NCBI GenBank assembly: GCA_965221555.1
Contig: OZ244895.1
Span: forward strand, 3,100,001-3,164,000
Length of the DNA stretch: 64,000 nucleotides
Source: JAJEAD01 sp965221555
GTDB lineage: Bacteria > Pseudomonadota > Gammaproteobacteria > HK1
Reading direction: 5' to 3'
Position 1 is the first letter of the stretch, and every line of letters begins with the position of its first letter. The notes below the pieces were generated by a model. That model was not told the origin of the DNA. It saw only the letters and a program-made list of their open reading frames with translations, and did not search any database. Shown piece by piece: positions 1 through 8,500 of the stretch. The position numbers and the translations under genes were made by a program.

Positions 1-1023
1 GGCGACCTCCTTCGCCGCCTCGTCAACCTCCGGTACGGCGTTGACGTTGGCAAAGGCGTATCCGTCGTCGCCCAGGCGTTCGGCCAGGTGTTGACTCGTC
101 TCGGCGACCGACGTTCTCGAGAAGATGTCACCCTTGCGAATCTTCACCAGCGCGAAGAGTTCCGACTCGTCGACGAGCAGCTCTCCGCCGAGCCGCACCT
201 CGGAAACCCGGAACTCGCCCCCTTCACTGATGTTTATCGTGATGTAGACATCCTTCTTGTCGGGAGTAATCGACACCTGGGTGGAGTCGATGGCGAAGTT
301 GACGAAGCCTCGGTCGAGATAGTGCGAACGCAGCGCCTCCAGGTCCGCCGCCAGCTTCTGCTTCGAGTACTGGTCCGACCGGGTGAAGAGCGACCACATG
401 CCGGTGGAGCTCAGTTGAAAGAGGTCGAGGAGATCCTCTTCGTCGAAGGCCTGGTTGCCGACCACGTTGATTCGCTTGATCTTCGCTACCCGCCCTTCGG
501 CGATATCGAAGTGCACCGCGACCCGGTTGCGCTCCAGCGGGGTCACGGTGCTCTTGATGCGCACGCCGTAACGTCCGCTTGCGAAGTACGCCCTGCGAAG
601 CTCCTGCTCCACCCGATCGAAGATGGAACGATTGAATACCCGCCCCACCTCGAAGTCGACCTGGCCGAGCTGCGCGCTCAGAACCTCGGTGGTGATCGTC
701 TGGTTGCCTTCGAAGTCCACGCTCGCGATGGAGGGACGTTCCACCAGCGATACCAGCAGAGTGCCGCCCTCGCGCTCCAGACGCACGTCCTCGAAGAAAC
801 CGGTCTGAAAGAGGGTCCGTATCGCCTGCGCGCTGAGGGTGGCGTCCATCTCGTCGCCGATCTGCACGGGCAGGTAGTTGAATACGGTCCCCGGCGAGAT
901 CCGCTGCAGTCCCTCGAGTCGAATGTCCTCGATGACGAAGGTGTCCTGCGCGCGCCCGGAGGGAGCGACGGTGAGGGCGAGGACCAGTGCGAGAATGGTC
1001 GCCGCTGCCTTCAGTACGTACAT
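1..1023 (-). CDS. bamA: BamA, outer-membrane protein assembly factor (N-terminal part, cut by window edge)
   Basis: Reading the minus strand from the ATG at 1023 gives an open frame of 341 residues that runs off the window start. It begins with a signal peptide (hydrophobic stretch about residues 5-18, ending near GRAQ) followed by POTRA-like repeats, e.g. IEDIRLEGLQRI, SVDFEGNQTI and IKRINVVGNQAF. BamA inserts beta-barrel proteins into the outer membrane; the visible part is the periplasmic POTRA region and the barrel lies outside. It follows rseP by 51 bp on the same strand, the usual order. The identity is firm from the repeat pattern and the position in the dxr-rseP-bamA cluster. Confidence 0.93.
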   Translation of the reverse strand, partial: MYVLKAAATILALVLALTVAPSGRAQDTFVIEDIRLEGLQRISPGTVFNYLPVQIGDEMDATLSAQAIRTLFQTGFFEDVRLEREGGTLLVSLVERPSIASVDFEGNQTITTEVLSAQLGQVDFEVGRVFNRSIFDRVEQELRRAYFASGRYGVRIKSTVTPLERNRVAVHFDIAEGRVAKIKRINVVGNQAFDEEDLLDLFQLSSTGMWSLFTRSDQYSKQKLAADLEALRSHYLDRGFVNFAIDSTQVSITPDKKDVYITINISEGGEFRVSEVRLGGELLVDESELFALVKIRKGDIFSRTSVAETSQHLAERLGDDGYAFANVNAVPEVDEAAKEVA

Positions 1024-1074
1024 GGTCTCATCGGGTGCGGTGTGGTTGTTGACGCCCGGGTTGCGGCATCCGGA

Positions 1075-2460
1075 TCAGCCGATCAAGCGCGCGATGTCAT
1101 TGTAGAAGGCGAGTCCCATCAAACCAACGAGCATTCCCGCGCCTATGCGCTGACCCACCAAACGCGCTTCCTCGGAGAGCGGGCGACCGCTGACAGCTTC
1201 GATACAGTAATACATAAGGTGCCCGCCATCCAGCAGCGGTATCGGCAGCAGATTCAGGATCCCGAGACTGATGCTCACGATTGCGAGGAACCCGATGAAC
1301 CACGCCGCCCCCCGTTCGGCCGATATCCCGGCATACTGGGCGATGCTGATCGGGCCGCTGAGATTGTCCAGGGACACTTCGAGTCTCAGCATCTTCCAGA
1401 GCATGCGCAGGGTGAGCACCGTCATTTCGCCCGTACGCTCCACCCCCTTTCCGAGCGCTTCCAGGGGAGGATGGCTCGCGCGCGCGCCGTGTTCGGCCTG
1501 GAAGCTCGCCACCGCTTCGGGCGCCGGCGGCTGCACCGCGACTCCGATTCGTCCGTGGCTGCCCTCCTCGTCCGTCACGACATCGGGAACGACGACGAGG
1601 CTCATCCTCTGCCCGTGTCGTTCGATGACCAGAGGCAGCGGTTGTCCCGGCCCCTCCCGAACGAGGCGCACCAGTTGCGCCCACTCCTCGACCGGGACTC
1701 CGTCGACGGACACCACCCGATCGCCGGCGGCGAGACCGGCCCGCGCGGCGGGAGAATCCTCGGAGACGCTTGCGATCCTCGCCTCGACCCGCAGCCTCTC
1801 CGCCTCGATCCCGATGCGCTCGAAGAAGCGGCCCTGCGTCAGCTCATCGACCAGGACCGCGTCGAGGGGAAGCTGCATCTCGCGACGCGCCTCGTCTCCC
1901 GGCTGATGGACCGCCAGATGCAGCGTTCCTCCCCGGAGCGTCGCGCCGATCACGCGTTCGATGACGCTTTGCCAGGTGGGAGTCTCCCGGCCGTCCACTT
2001 CGACTATCTCCTGCCCCGCTCGCATTCCGGCGAGTTCGGCGAGAGAACCCGGCTCCACTCCTCCGATCACCGGTCGCAGCCCGCCGACCCCCACCATGAA
2101 CATCGCCCAGTAGGCGACGACGGCGAAGAGAAAATTGAAGAGCGGACCCGCCACCACCACCGCGACCCGCACCGGCATGGGCTGCCGGTCGAAGGCCCGT
2201 GGCAAGTCTTCCGGCGGGACCTCCCCCGCCGATGCGTCCAGCATCTGCACGTACCCGCCGAGCGGAATGGCGGATATGCAGTACTCGGTGGCGTCTCGGG
2301 CGCGCCGGTAGCGCAGCAGCGGGCGCCCGAAGCCGACCGAGAAGCGCAAGACCTTGACCCCCAGGGTGCGCGCCACCCAGAAGTGGCCGAACTCGTGCAC
2401 CGTCACCAGAACGCCGATGGCGACGATGAACCACGCAACCGATGTCAGGAATCCGGTCAC
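1075..2460 (-). CDS. rseP: RseP, site-2 intramembrane zinc metalloprotease
   Basis: A membrane protease that cleaves the anti-sigma factor RseA in the sigma-E envelope stress response in related bacteria. With a GTG start at 2460 the product has 461 residues. The zinc motif HEFGH is at residues 22-26 inside the first membrane helix, two PDZ-like domains occupy the middle, and the second active-site motif NLLPIPLLDGG lies near residues 402-413. I chose the GTG because it overlaps the dxr stop as GTGA, indicating translational coupling; the open frame extends upstream only into low-complexity Arg-rich sequence inside dxr. bamA follows. Confidence 0.94.
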   Translation of the reverse strand: MTGFLTSVAWFIVAIGVLVTVHEFGHFWVARTLGVKVLRFSVGFGRPLLRYRRARDATEYCISAIPLGGYVQMLDASAGEVPPEDLPRAFDRQPMPVRVAVVVAGPLFNFLFAVVAYWAMFMVGVGGLRPVIGGVEPGSLAELAGMRAGQEIVEVDGRETPTWQSVIERVIGATLRGGTLHLAVHQPGDEARREMQLPLDAVLVDELTQGRFFERIGIEAERLRVEARIASVSEDSPAARAGLAAGDRVVSVDGVPVEEWAQLVRLVREGPGQPLPLVIERHGQRMSLVVVPDVVTDEEGSHGRIGVAVQPPAPEAVASFQAEHGARASHPPLEALGKGVERTGEMTVLTLRMLWKMLRLEVSLDNLSGPISIAQYAGISAERGAAWFIGFLAIVSISLGILNLLPIPLLDGGHLMYYCIEAVSGRPLSEEARLVGQRIGAGMLVGLMGLAFYNDIARLIG

Positions 2461-3665
2461 CGCGCACCCGCCGGAGGGCGGCCGTCGCCGCGACGCATCG
2501 TCTCTTCGCCGGCCCACTCCCTCGCCTCTCGATCGAGGGCCAGCACTTCGTCGAGCGATGCCGGTTCGCCTCGTACGCAATCCCCGAGCGTCGATTCGAT
2601 GACTCCGGCGATGTCGGTGAAAGCGATGCGCCGATCCAGAAAAGCCTGCACCGCCACCTCGTTGGCGGCGTTCAGCACCGTGCTCGTCCCGCCCCCGGCG
2701 CGGGCCGCCTCGAACCCGAATCCAAGGCAGGGAAAGCGATCGAAATCGGGTTCCTCGAAGTCCAGGCGCCGAACCCGGAAGAGGTCCAGACTGTCGACCC
2801 CGGCATCGAGGCGCCGCGGCCAGCCGAGAGCGTGGGCGATGGGCGTGCGCATGTCGGGATTGCCCATCTGCGCCAGAACCGAACCGTCCTCGTACTCCAC
2901 CATCGAGTGGACCACGCTCTGAGGATGTATCACCACCTGAATCCGGTCGGGACGGGTGTCGAAGAGCCAGCAGGCTTCGATGATCTCGAGCCCCTTGTTC
3001 ATCATGGTGGCGGAATCGACCGAGATCTTACGCCCCATCACCCAATTGGGGTGAGCGCAGGCTTGCTCGGGAGTCACTCGGGCGAGCTCGTCGACGGGCG
3101 TGCGGCGGAAGGGGCCGCCCGAAGCGGTGAGCAGAATGCGCCGCACTCCGGCGGATTCGGGGCTGTCGCCGCGCGACTGGGGCATGCATTGAAAAATCGC
3201 GTTGTGCTCGCTGTCGATGGGCACCAGTTCGGCGCCATTCTCGCGCAGCGCGGCCATGAACAGACGCCCCGACATCACCAACGCTTCCTTGTTGGCGAGC
3301 AGCACCCGTTTCCCGGCCCGGGCGGCGGCGAGCGTCGGCAGGAGCCCCGCCGCGCCCACGATGCCCGCCATCACGGTGTCGGCTTCCTCGAGGCGGGCGA
3401 CGGCCTCGAGTCCCTCCACTCCGGCCCGCACTTCGGTCTCCTCGACCTTCGCGTCGCGCAAGCGCCGAAGCAGTCGCTCGGCCGCATCCGAATCGGCCAT
3501 CGCGGCCAGCCGAGGACGCCACCGCAAGCACTGGCGGGCCATTCCCGCATCGTCGCGATGCGCGCTCAGTCCCGCGACCCGGAAGCGGGACGGGTGCCGT
3601 GCCACGACATCGAGGGTGTTGACCCCGATGGTGCCGGTGGAGCCCAGAATCGCGATGCCTCTCAA
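2457..3665 (-). CDS. dxr: 1-deoxy-D-xylulose 5-phosphate reductoisomerase
   Basis: Converts DXP to 2-C-methyl-D-erythritol 4-phosphate with NADPH, the committed step of the MEP isoprenoid pathway in the cytosol. The 402-residue product has the nucleotide-binding GSTGTIG at residues 8-14, the family signatures LLANKEALVMSG and DSEHNAIFQ (metal ligands), ASGGPFR, and the substrate loop HPNWVMGRKISVDSATMMNKG. Length matches the usual ~400. The start is inferred as TTG at 3665, preceded by GGGGAGACGG, because family members begin just before the GSTG motif; no ATG is closer. It is coupled to rseP by a 4-bp overlap. Confidence 0.94.
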   Translation of the reverse strand: MRGIAILGSTGTIGVNTLDVVARHPSRFRVAGLSAHRDDAGMARQCLRWRPRLAAMADSDAAERLLRRLRDAKVEETEVRAGVEGLEAVARLEEADTVMAGIVGAAGLLPTLAAARAGKRVLLANKEALVMSGRLFMAALRENGAELVPIDSEHNAIFQCMPQSRGDSPESAGVRRILLTASGGPFRRTPVDELARVTPEQACAHPNWVMGRKISVDSATMMNKGLEIIEACWLFDTRPDRIQVVIHPQSVVHSMVEYEDGSVLAQMGNPDMRTPIAHALGWPRRLDAGVDSLDLFRVRRLDFEEPDFDRFPCLGFGFEAARAGGGTSTVLNAANEVAVQAFLDRRIAFTDIAGVIESTLGDCVRGEPASLDEVLALDREAREWAGEETMRRGDGRPPAGAR

Positions 3666-3894
3666 TTCCGTCTCCCCGCGTCGACTGGATGCGCCGCCCG
3701 GCCCCCTGGCGGAGGACCACAGCCCACTGCAAGCCCGCACGTCTCACCGGCAGTCGTAGCGCGGGCGCCCAGGTAGCGGGATAGTGGCGGGCACGGAACG
3801 GAAGACGGGCCGCGGCGAGTCGTTGATTGGCGAGATGCCGGTGTCGCTTCGTCCCGGCGAGCGCAGGTCATGTTCGCAAGCCCGGCGCCGACGC

Positions 3895-4746
3895 TCATCG
3901 CAGGAACCTGGTCCCCAACATGCCCGCGATCGCCAGGGCGAAACACGGCGCCGCGGCACACAGACTGTCGATCCGATCCAGCACCCCTCCGTGCCCCGGG
4001 ATGAGCACCCCGCTGTCCTTGACCCCCGCCTGGCGCTTCACCAGGCTCTCCGTCAAGTCGCCGAGAACAGACACCAGAGCGACTCCCACCGCCAGCACCG
4101 CGAAGGTCCACCAGGGAATCCGCGGATCCTGAACGATCAGGGCGGCTCCGATCCCGACCCCCAGGCTGGCCGCGGCGCCTCCGAGAACGCCCTCCCAGGA
4201 CTTCCCCGGGCTCAGGCGGGAAGCGAGGCGGCGACGGCCGAATCGCCGGCCGACGAAGTAGGCTCCGACATCCGCGCTCCAGACGAACGCGAGGAGCAGC
4301 AGCATCCACCACCGGCCTGCAGATCCGGAGGCATGCATCAGTACCAGGGCGCAGAACGCCGGCACCAGCATCAACCACCCAATGACCCAGTGCAGCCACT
4401 GCGGACCGGGCCTGATCGCATGGCGACCGCGCTGCGTCCCGACCACCCAGAGCAGAGCCACCCCCCACCACGCCGCCCCCGCGGCACACGTGATGAGCAG
4501 CGCGCCAGGAGAAGGCGAGAACGCGAAGAGCAGCAACATCATGAGAAGGCTTGCGAACGCGTAGACAAGGCGCCGAACCGGAGTCGCATCCGCGCCGAGC
4601 CCGGCCCACTCCCAGCTCCCCGTGGCGACGAAGAGCGCGGCCGCCGCCGCGAAGTACCCGGTCGGGAGCCATAGCACCGCGGCGACCACCGCCGGCACCA
4701 GAACCACCGCGGCCGCGATCCGTCGAGCCAGCTCCGTGTTCAGCAT
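3895..4746 (-). CDS. cdsA: Phosphatidate cytidylyltransferase (CDP-diglyceride synthase)
   Basis: Makes CDP-diacylglycerol from phosphatidic acid and CTP at the inner membrane, the entry point to phospholipid synthesis. The 283-residue product is highly hydrophobic with about seven predicted membrane helices. It carries the family signature near the C-terminus: KRQAGVKDSG followed by HGGVLDRID, with the conserved Lys-Asp and HGG-DR-D. The ATG at 4746 gives the usual length; the open frame continues upstream but that part is Arg-rich and unlike the family. The 167-bp gap from uppS is longer than usual, and 229 bp without a recognisable gene separate it from dxr. Confidence 0.93.
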   Translation of the reverse strand: MLNTELARRIAAAVVLVPAVVAAVLWLPTGYFAAAAALFVATGSWEWAGLGADATPVRRLVYAFASLLMMLLLFAFSPSPGALLITCAAGAAWWGVALLWVVGTQRGRHAIRPGPQWLHWVIGWLMLVPAFCALVLMHASGSAGRWWMLLLLAFVWSADVGAYFVGRRFGRRRLASRLSPGKSWEGVLGGAAASLGVGIGAALIVQDPRIPWWTFAVLAVGVALVSVLGDLTESLVKRQAGVKDSGVLIPGHGGVLDRIDSLCAAAPCFALAIAGMLGTRFLR

Positions 4747-4912
4747 GTCCGCACCGCTGCGCGGGCGCCGCGCTCCCGCGAGAAAGCAGCCCGCTCTCGC
4801 CTCAAACCGCGTTTCGGTCGAGCGCGCGCGTGCCCGCGGACCATGCCGGCGCTGCCCGGCTGCACGGGTGGGCGCGACTTCCCACGAGCCCGGTGGCCTG
4901 GTCGCCGCGAGA

Positions 4913-5674
4913 TCAGATCCCCCGCGCCTCGGCGATCTGCTCCCCGGTTCTCCCGAAGCGCCTCTGGTGGGCGGCGTAGTAGGCGAGCGCCGCCTCCAGT
5001 CCGCTTCGATCGAAGTCCGGCCACAGGGTATCGGTGAAGTAGAGCTCGGTGTATGCGAGATGCCACAACAGAAAGTTGCTGACCCGCCTCTCGCCTCCGG
5101 TGCGAATGAAGAGATCCGGCTCCGGCACATCGGCGAGCGAGAGCTCCGCACGCAGTACCTGCTCGTCTATGTCCGCGAGCGCCAGATCGCCCCGCAGCAC
5201 GCGCTCGGCCACGCGCCGCGTCGCCTGGCAGCAGTCCCACCGGCCCCCGTAGTTTGCGGCGATGACGAGCGTCTGGCCCGTATTGCCTTCGGTGAGGGAC
5301 TCCGCCTCGTCGATGCGCTCCCGCAGGCCGGCATGAAGGCCATCGCGGTTCCCGATGACACGCAGGCGGATGTTGTTGTCGTGCAACTCCTTCACCTGTT
5401 GGTCGAGCACCGCCACGAAGAGATCCATCAGCAGCCCGACCTCCTCCTCGGGTCGCCTCCAGTTCTCGCTGCTGAAGGCGAACAGGGTGAGGACTTCGAT
5501 GCCCTTGTCGCCGCAGGCGCGCACCATCTCCCGGGCCGTCTCCACGCCTGCCCGGTGGCCTGCGAAGCGCGGGAGCCGCCGCCGGGTCGCCCAGCGGCCA
5601 TTGCCATCCATGATCATGGCGACATGGCGGGGAGCTTTGCCCTCGGCACTTCCCGCCGGTTGATTGGAGTGCAT
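4913..5674 (-). CDS. uppS: Undecaprenyl diphosphate synthase (cis-prenyltransferase)
   Basis: Condenses isopentenyl diphosphate onto farnesyl diphosphate to make the C55 lipid carrier for peptidoglycan and other wall polymers. The 253-residue product contains MIMDGNGRWA with the catalytic Asp, GHRAGV, FAFSSENWRRP, and the C-terminal RTGGERRVSNFLLW region followed by AYTELYFTDTLWPDF. RTGGE replaces the more usual RTSGE, a mild variation. It sits between frr (11 bp upstream) and cdsA in the standard order. Confidence 0.95.
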   Translation of the reverse strand: MHSNQPAGSAEGKAPRHVAMIMDGNGRWATRRRLPRFAGHRAGVETAREMVRACGDKGIEVLTLFAFSSENWRRPEEEVGLLMDLFVAVLDQQVKELHDNNIRLRVIGNRDGLHAGLRERIDEAESLTEGNTGQTLVIAANYGGRWDCCQATRRVAERVLRGDLALADIDEQVLRAELSLADVPEPDLFIRTGGERRVSNFLLWHLAYTELYFTDTLWPDFDRSGLEAALAYYAAHQRRFGRTGEQIAEARGI

Positions 5675-5685
5675 CGCTCGAATCG

Positions 5686-6249
5686 TCAGAACTCCATCAA
5701 CTCCGCTTCCTTCGCCTTGAGAACATCCTCGACCGCGGCAATCTGGCGGTCGGTGGTCTTCTGAATCTCGGCTTCGGCGCGGTGCTCGGCATCTCGGGGC
5801 AGGCTCTCGTCCTTGATGAGCTTCTTGAGGTGCGCGTTGGCATCACGGCGGATGTTGCGGATTGCGACGCGGGTGTTCTCCGCCTCGTGGCGCACGAGCT
5901 TGATCATGTCTCGGCGCCGTTCTTCCGTCAGCACCGGCAGCGGAACCCGGATGACATCTCCCGCGGTGGCCGGGTTGAGCCCGAGCTCGGAGTTCATGAT
6001 CGCCTTCTCGACCTCCGGCACCATTTTCTTTTCCCACGGCGTCACCGAAAGGGTGCGCGGATCGGAAACCGTGATGCTCGCGACCTGATTCAACGGCATT
6101 TCGGTGCCGTAGTACGCGACCTGAATGTGGTCGAGCAGGCTGGTGTGGGCGCGGCCGGTGCGCAGCTTGGCGAGCTCCTGCTTGAGAGCCTCCAGGCTCT
6201 TGTGCATGCGAGTGTTCGCGTCCTTCTTGATCGAATCGACGGTATTCAT
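5686..6249 (-). CDS. frr: Ribosome recycling factor
   Basis: Splits post-termination ribosomes together with EF-G. The 187-residue length matches the family (about 185). Typical sequence includes KLRTGRAHTSLLDHIQVAYYG near the N-terminus, SVTPWEKKMV, and the helical region TEERRRDMIKLVRHEAE. It lies 36 bp downstream of pyrH and 11 bp upstream of uppS on the same strand, as in most proteobacteria. Confidence 0.96.
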   Translation of the reverse strand: MNTVDSIKKDANTRMHKSLEALKQELAKLRTGRAHTSLLDHIQVAYYGTEMPLNQVASITVSDPRTLSVTPWEKKMVPEVEKAIMNSELGLNPATAGDVIRVPLPVLTEERRRDMIKLVRHEAENTRVAIRNIRRDANAHLKKLIKDESLPRDAEHRAEAEIQKTTDRQIAAVEDVLKAKEAELMEF

Positions 6250-6285
6250 GGGCCGTTTCCGTGGCTGTCAGGCACGTCAAGGGAT

Positions 6286-7053
6286 CTATATAGCCGATTC
6301 CGCGCCGTCCGGCACGTTTTCCACCAGGGTGCCCTCATCCTCTCCCGTCACCGCCCGGAGAAAGGCGTCTGGGCGATTCATGTCGACCACCCGCAGTGGC
6401 AGATCGTTATCGCGACACAGCACCACCGCGGTGGCGTCCATGACCGCAAGACGCTGCGAGAGCACCTGGTCATACCCGAGATGGCGATAACGCCGGGCCT
6501 CGGGATCGCGATTCGGATCGGCCGAGAACACGCCGTCCACCTTGGTCGCCTTGACGAGGAGATCGGCGTCGATCTCGATGGCGCGCAAGGAGGCCGCGGT
6601 ATCCGTGGTGAAGAAGGGGTTTCCGATGCCGGCGCCGAAGATCACGACCCGGCCCTTTTCCAGGTGGCGCACCGCGCGGCGGCGGATGTACTCCTCGCAC
6701 AACTGATTGATGCGGATGCCGGACATCACCCGGGCCGTCATTCCGTGGCTCTCCATCGCGTCCTGCAATGCGAGCGCGTTCATGATGGTGCCGAGCATGC
6801 CGATCTGGTCCGCGGTGACCCGTTCGATCCCCTTCTCGACCAGGGCGGAGCCGCGGAAGATGTTGCCGGCTCCGATCACCATTGCCACCTGGACCCCGAT
6901 GTCCACGAGCTTCGCCACTTCCCGGGATACGGAGCCGAGCATCGCCTTCTCGATACCGAAGCGGGTGTCCCGTAACAGCGCTTCGCCGCTGAGTTTCAGC
7001 AGTACGCGTCTGCAGGTAGGCACCGGGCGATTCACTCGGCCGAAGTCTAGCAT
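6286..7053 (-). CDS. pyrH: UMP kinase (uridylate kinase)
   Basis: Phosphorylates UMP to UDP; an amino-acid-kinase-fold hexamer. From the ATG at 7053 the product has 255 residues (E. coli 241). KLSGEAL at residues 20-26, VIGAGNIFRG, GTGNP-like GAGIGNPFFTTDTAA, and KATKVDGVFSADP are all present. An upstream ATG at 7110 is in frame but would add 19 residues not seen in the family. pyrH is normally directly downstream of tsf; here tsf ends 9.2 kb away at 16251. Confidence 0.94.
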   Translation of the reverse strand: MLDFGRVNRPVPTCRRVLLKLSGEALLRDTRFGIEKAMLGSVSREVAKLVDIGVQVAMVIGAGNIFRGSALVEKGIERVTADQIGMLGTIMNALALQDAMESHGMTARVMSGIRINQLCEEYIRRRAVRHLEKGRVVIFGAGIGNPFFTTDTAASLRAIEIDADLLVKATKVDGVFSADPNRDPEARRYRHLGYDQVLSQRLAVMDATAVVLCRDNDLPLRVVDMNRPDAFLRAVTGEDEGTLVENVPDGAESAI

Positions 7054-7222
7054 GAGTCCGGTGTCCGGCCCGGCGCGGTCGGCGCGCACGACGGGCCGAT
7101 TCTCCCCCACGACGGGCCAATCGGCTCGCGCGCCGCGGGCTGGAATCGCCGTAGGGGAGTCGGGCGGCTGGCTTCGAGACCTCCTTCGGCATACCCTTTC
7201 TCATCGGCGGGAGGAACCAGAC

Positions 7223-8071
7223 ATGGTCGAGGGAAAGTGTCTCTGCGGGACGGTGCGGTGGCGGGCCCACGGAAAGCTCGACCCCGTCACCCACTGCCAC
7301 TGCGCCATGTGCCGCAAGGCCCACGGGGCGCCCTTCGCAAGCTACACCGGTGTATCCGCCGCGTCGTTCGAGTGGCTCTCGGGGGAAAGCGCCATCACCC
7401 GATACGAGAGCTCCGCGGGCTCGATACGCGCCTTCTGCCGCGTTTGCGGTTCGGTGACGCCCTACCCCTTCGGCGACGCCCGCGTGGGCATTCCGGCCGC
7501 AAGCGTGGATGCCGGCGCCGCGGAACTGGAAGTCGTCGCGCACATCTTCGTCGCTTCCATGGCCCCCTGGCACCATATCGGCGACGATCTTCCGCAGTAC
7601 GACACCTGGCCCCCGGATGAGGGAGGTCCGGTGATCGAGAACTCGCGAGCCCCGAGCGCATCGCCCGGCGCGGTGCCCGGGAGCTGCCTCTGCGCCGCGG
7701 TGGCCTTCGAGGTGAAACCCGACTGGAGCGCGATCCATAACTGCCACTGCTCTCGCTGCCGCCTGGCGAGGGCCGCCGCCCACACCACGAACGGGTTCAC
7801 GGCGACGGACAACCTCGTCTTTCTTCGTGGCGAGGAAAACATCGAATCCTACAAGCTGCCCTCGGCCCGCTTCTTCCGGCAGAACTTCTGCCGTACCTGC
7901 GGTTCGGGCATGCCGCGCCGGGACCCCGAGCGCGGATTCGCGGTGGTGCCCTTCGGGGCGCTCGACGGTGATCCCGGTCGGGGAGCGGACGACCACATCT
8001 TCGCCGCGGACCGGGCGCCCTGGTACACGATCGCGGACGGCCTGCCGCGCTTCGAGCAGGCCCCGGCCTGA
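7223..8071 (+). CDS. Tandem GFA/CENP-V domain protein
   Basis: A 282-residue protein made of two GFA (glutathione-dependent formaldehyde-activating/CENP-V type) zinc-binding domains in tandem. Domain 1 has CLCGTVRW, CHCAMCRKAHG and CRVCGS; domain 2 has CLCAAVAF, CHCSRCRLARA and CRTCGSGMP. Single-domain proteins of about 130 residues are more common, so this looks like a duplication and fusion. The ATG at 7223 is preceded by GGGAGGAACC. The catalytic role of most family members is unproven, so I do not assign a substrate. It is the first gene of the block inserted between pyrH and tsf. Confidence 0.85.
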   Translation: MVEGKCLCGTVRWRAHGKLDPVTHCHCAMCRKAHGAPFASYTGVSAASFEWLSGESAITRYESSAGSIRAFCRVCGSVTPYPFGDARVGIPAASVDAGAAELEVVAHIFVASMAPWHHIGDDLPQYDTWPPDEGGPVIENSRAPSASPGAVPGSCLCAAVAFEVKPDWSAIHNCHCSRCRLARAAAHTTNGFTATDNLVFLRGEENIESYKLPSARFFRQNFCRTCGSGMPRRDPERGFAVVPFGALDGDPGRGADDHIFAADRAPWYTIADGLPRFEQAPA

Positions 8072-8225
8072 CCCCTCGGCGCGCGCCCTCCGTTCCACAC
8101 CGGGGCGCGGGCGCCACCGCTTCCCGGCGTCGTCCCGGTGCATTTCGATACATTCACTGGACCGGGACCGGTGCGTGCGATGCACTCGAAACCTGGCCGC
8201 GCCGGGAAGTGGAGCAGGAAACCGA

Positions 8226-8482
8226 GACCAGTGCGCAAACCACAACGATACTCGGCCGCTTCGGGCGCCGGTATGCCGAAACAGTGGGGCGCACGGAGCG
8301 CCTCCTTAGTCGATCCCGCGCTTGCGGATGGACGCCAGGAAGCCGAGATAGTGGGGCGCACGGGTCGAAAGACGCGCAAGTCGCCACCGACACGGAGTCG
8401 AAATCGGCGCGACACAGAACGGACCGCAAGCGCTTACATATCGGCTTCCGCCAGTTGAGCAATCGGTGAGGTTTGCGGGCCA
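8226..8482 (+). repeat. Dispersed intergenic repeat with terminal inverted repeats, copy 1 (full, with internal duplication)
   Basis: This occupies most of the 429-bp gene-free stretch 8072-8500. Its right end AATCGGTGAGGTTTGCGGG-CCA matches the copies at 31871 and 39336, and its left part (CTCGGCCGCTTCGGGCGC) matches the copy at 37994. The two ends are imperfect inverted repeats of each other. Inside, a 22-bp segment (GCCGAAACAGTGGGGCGCAC plus GG at 8275-8296) is repeated with two mismatches at 8342-8363. No open frame of note. It ends 18 bp before the PLP enzyme start. Confidence 0.75.
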
Positions 8483-8500
8483 AAGCATCAGAGGATCCCG

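Noticed and set aside
88..2922. A 944-codon open frame on the plus strand
   Set aside because: It lies opposite bamA, rseP and dxr, which are certain; its sequence is low in hydrophobic residues and shows no domain. Long antisense frames are expected at this GC content.
6470..8245. A 591-codon minus-strand frame covering pyrH and the GFA gene
   Set aside because: It overlaps two well-supported genes in other frames and has no recognisable sequence.
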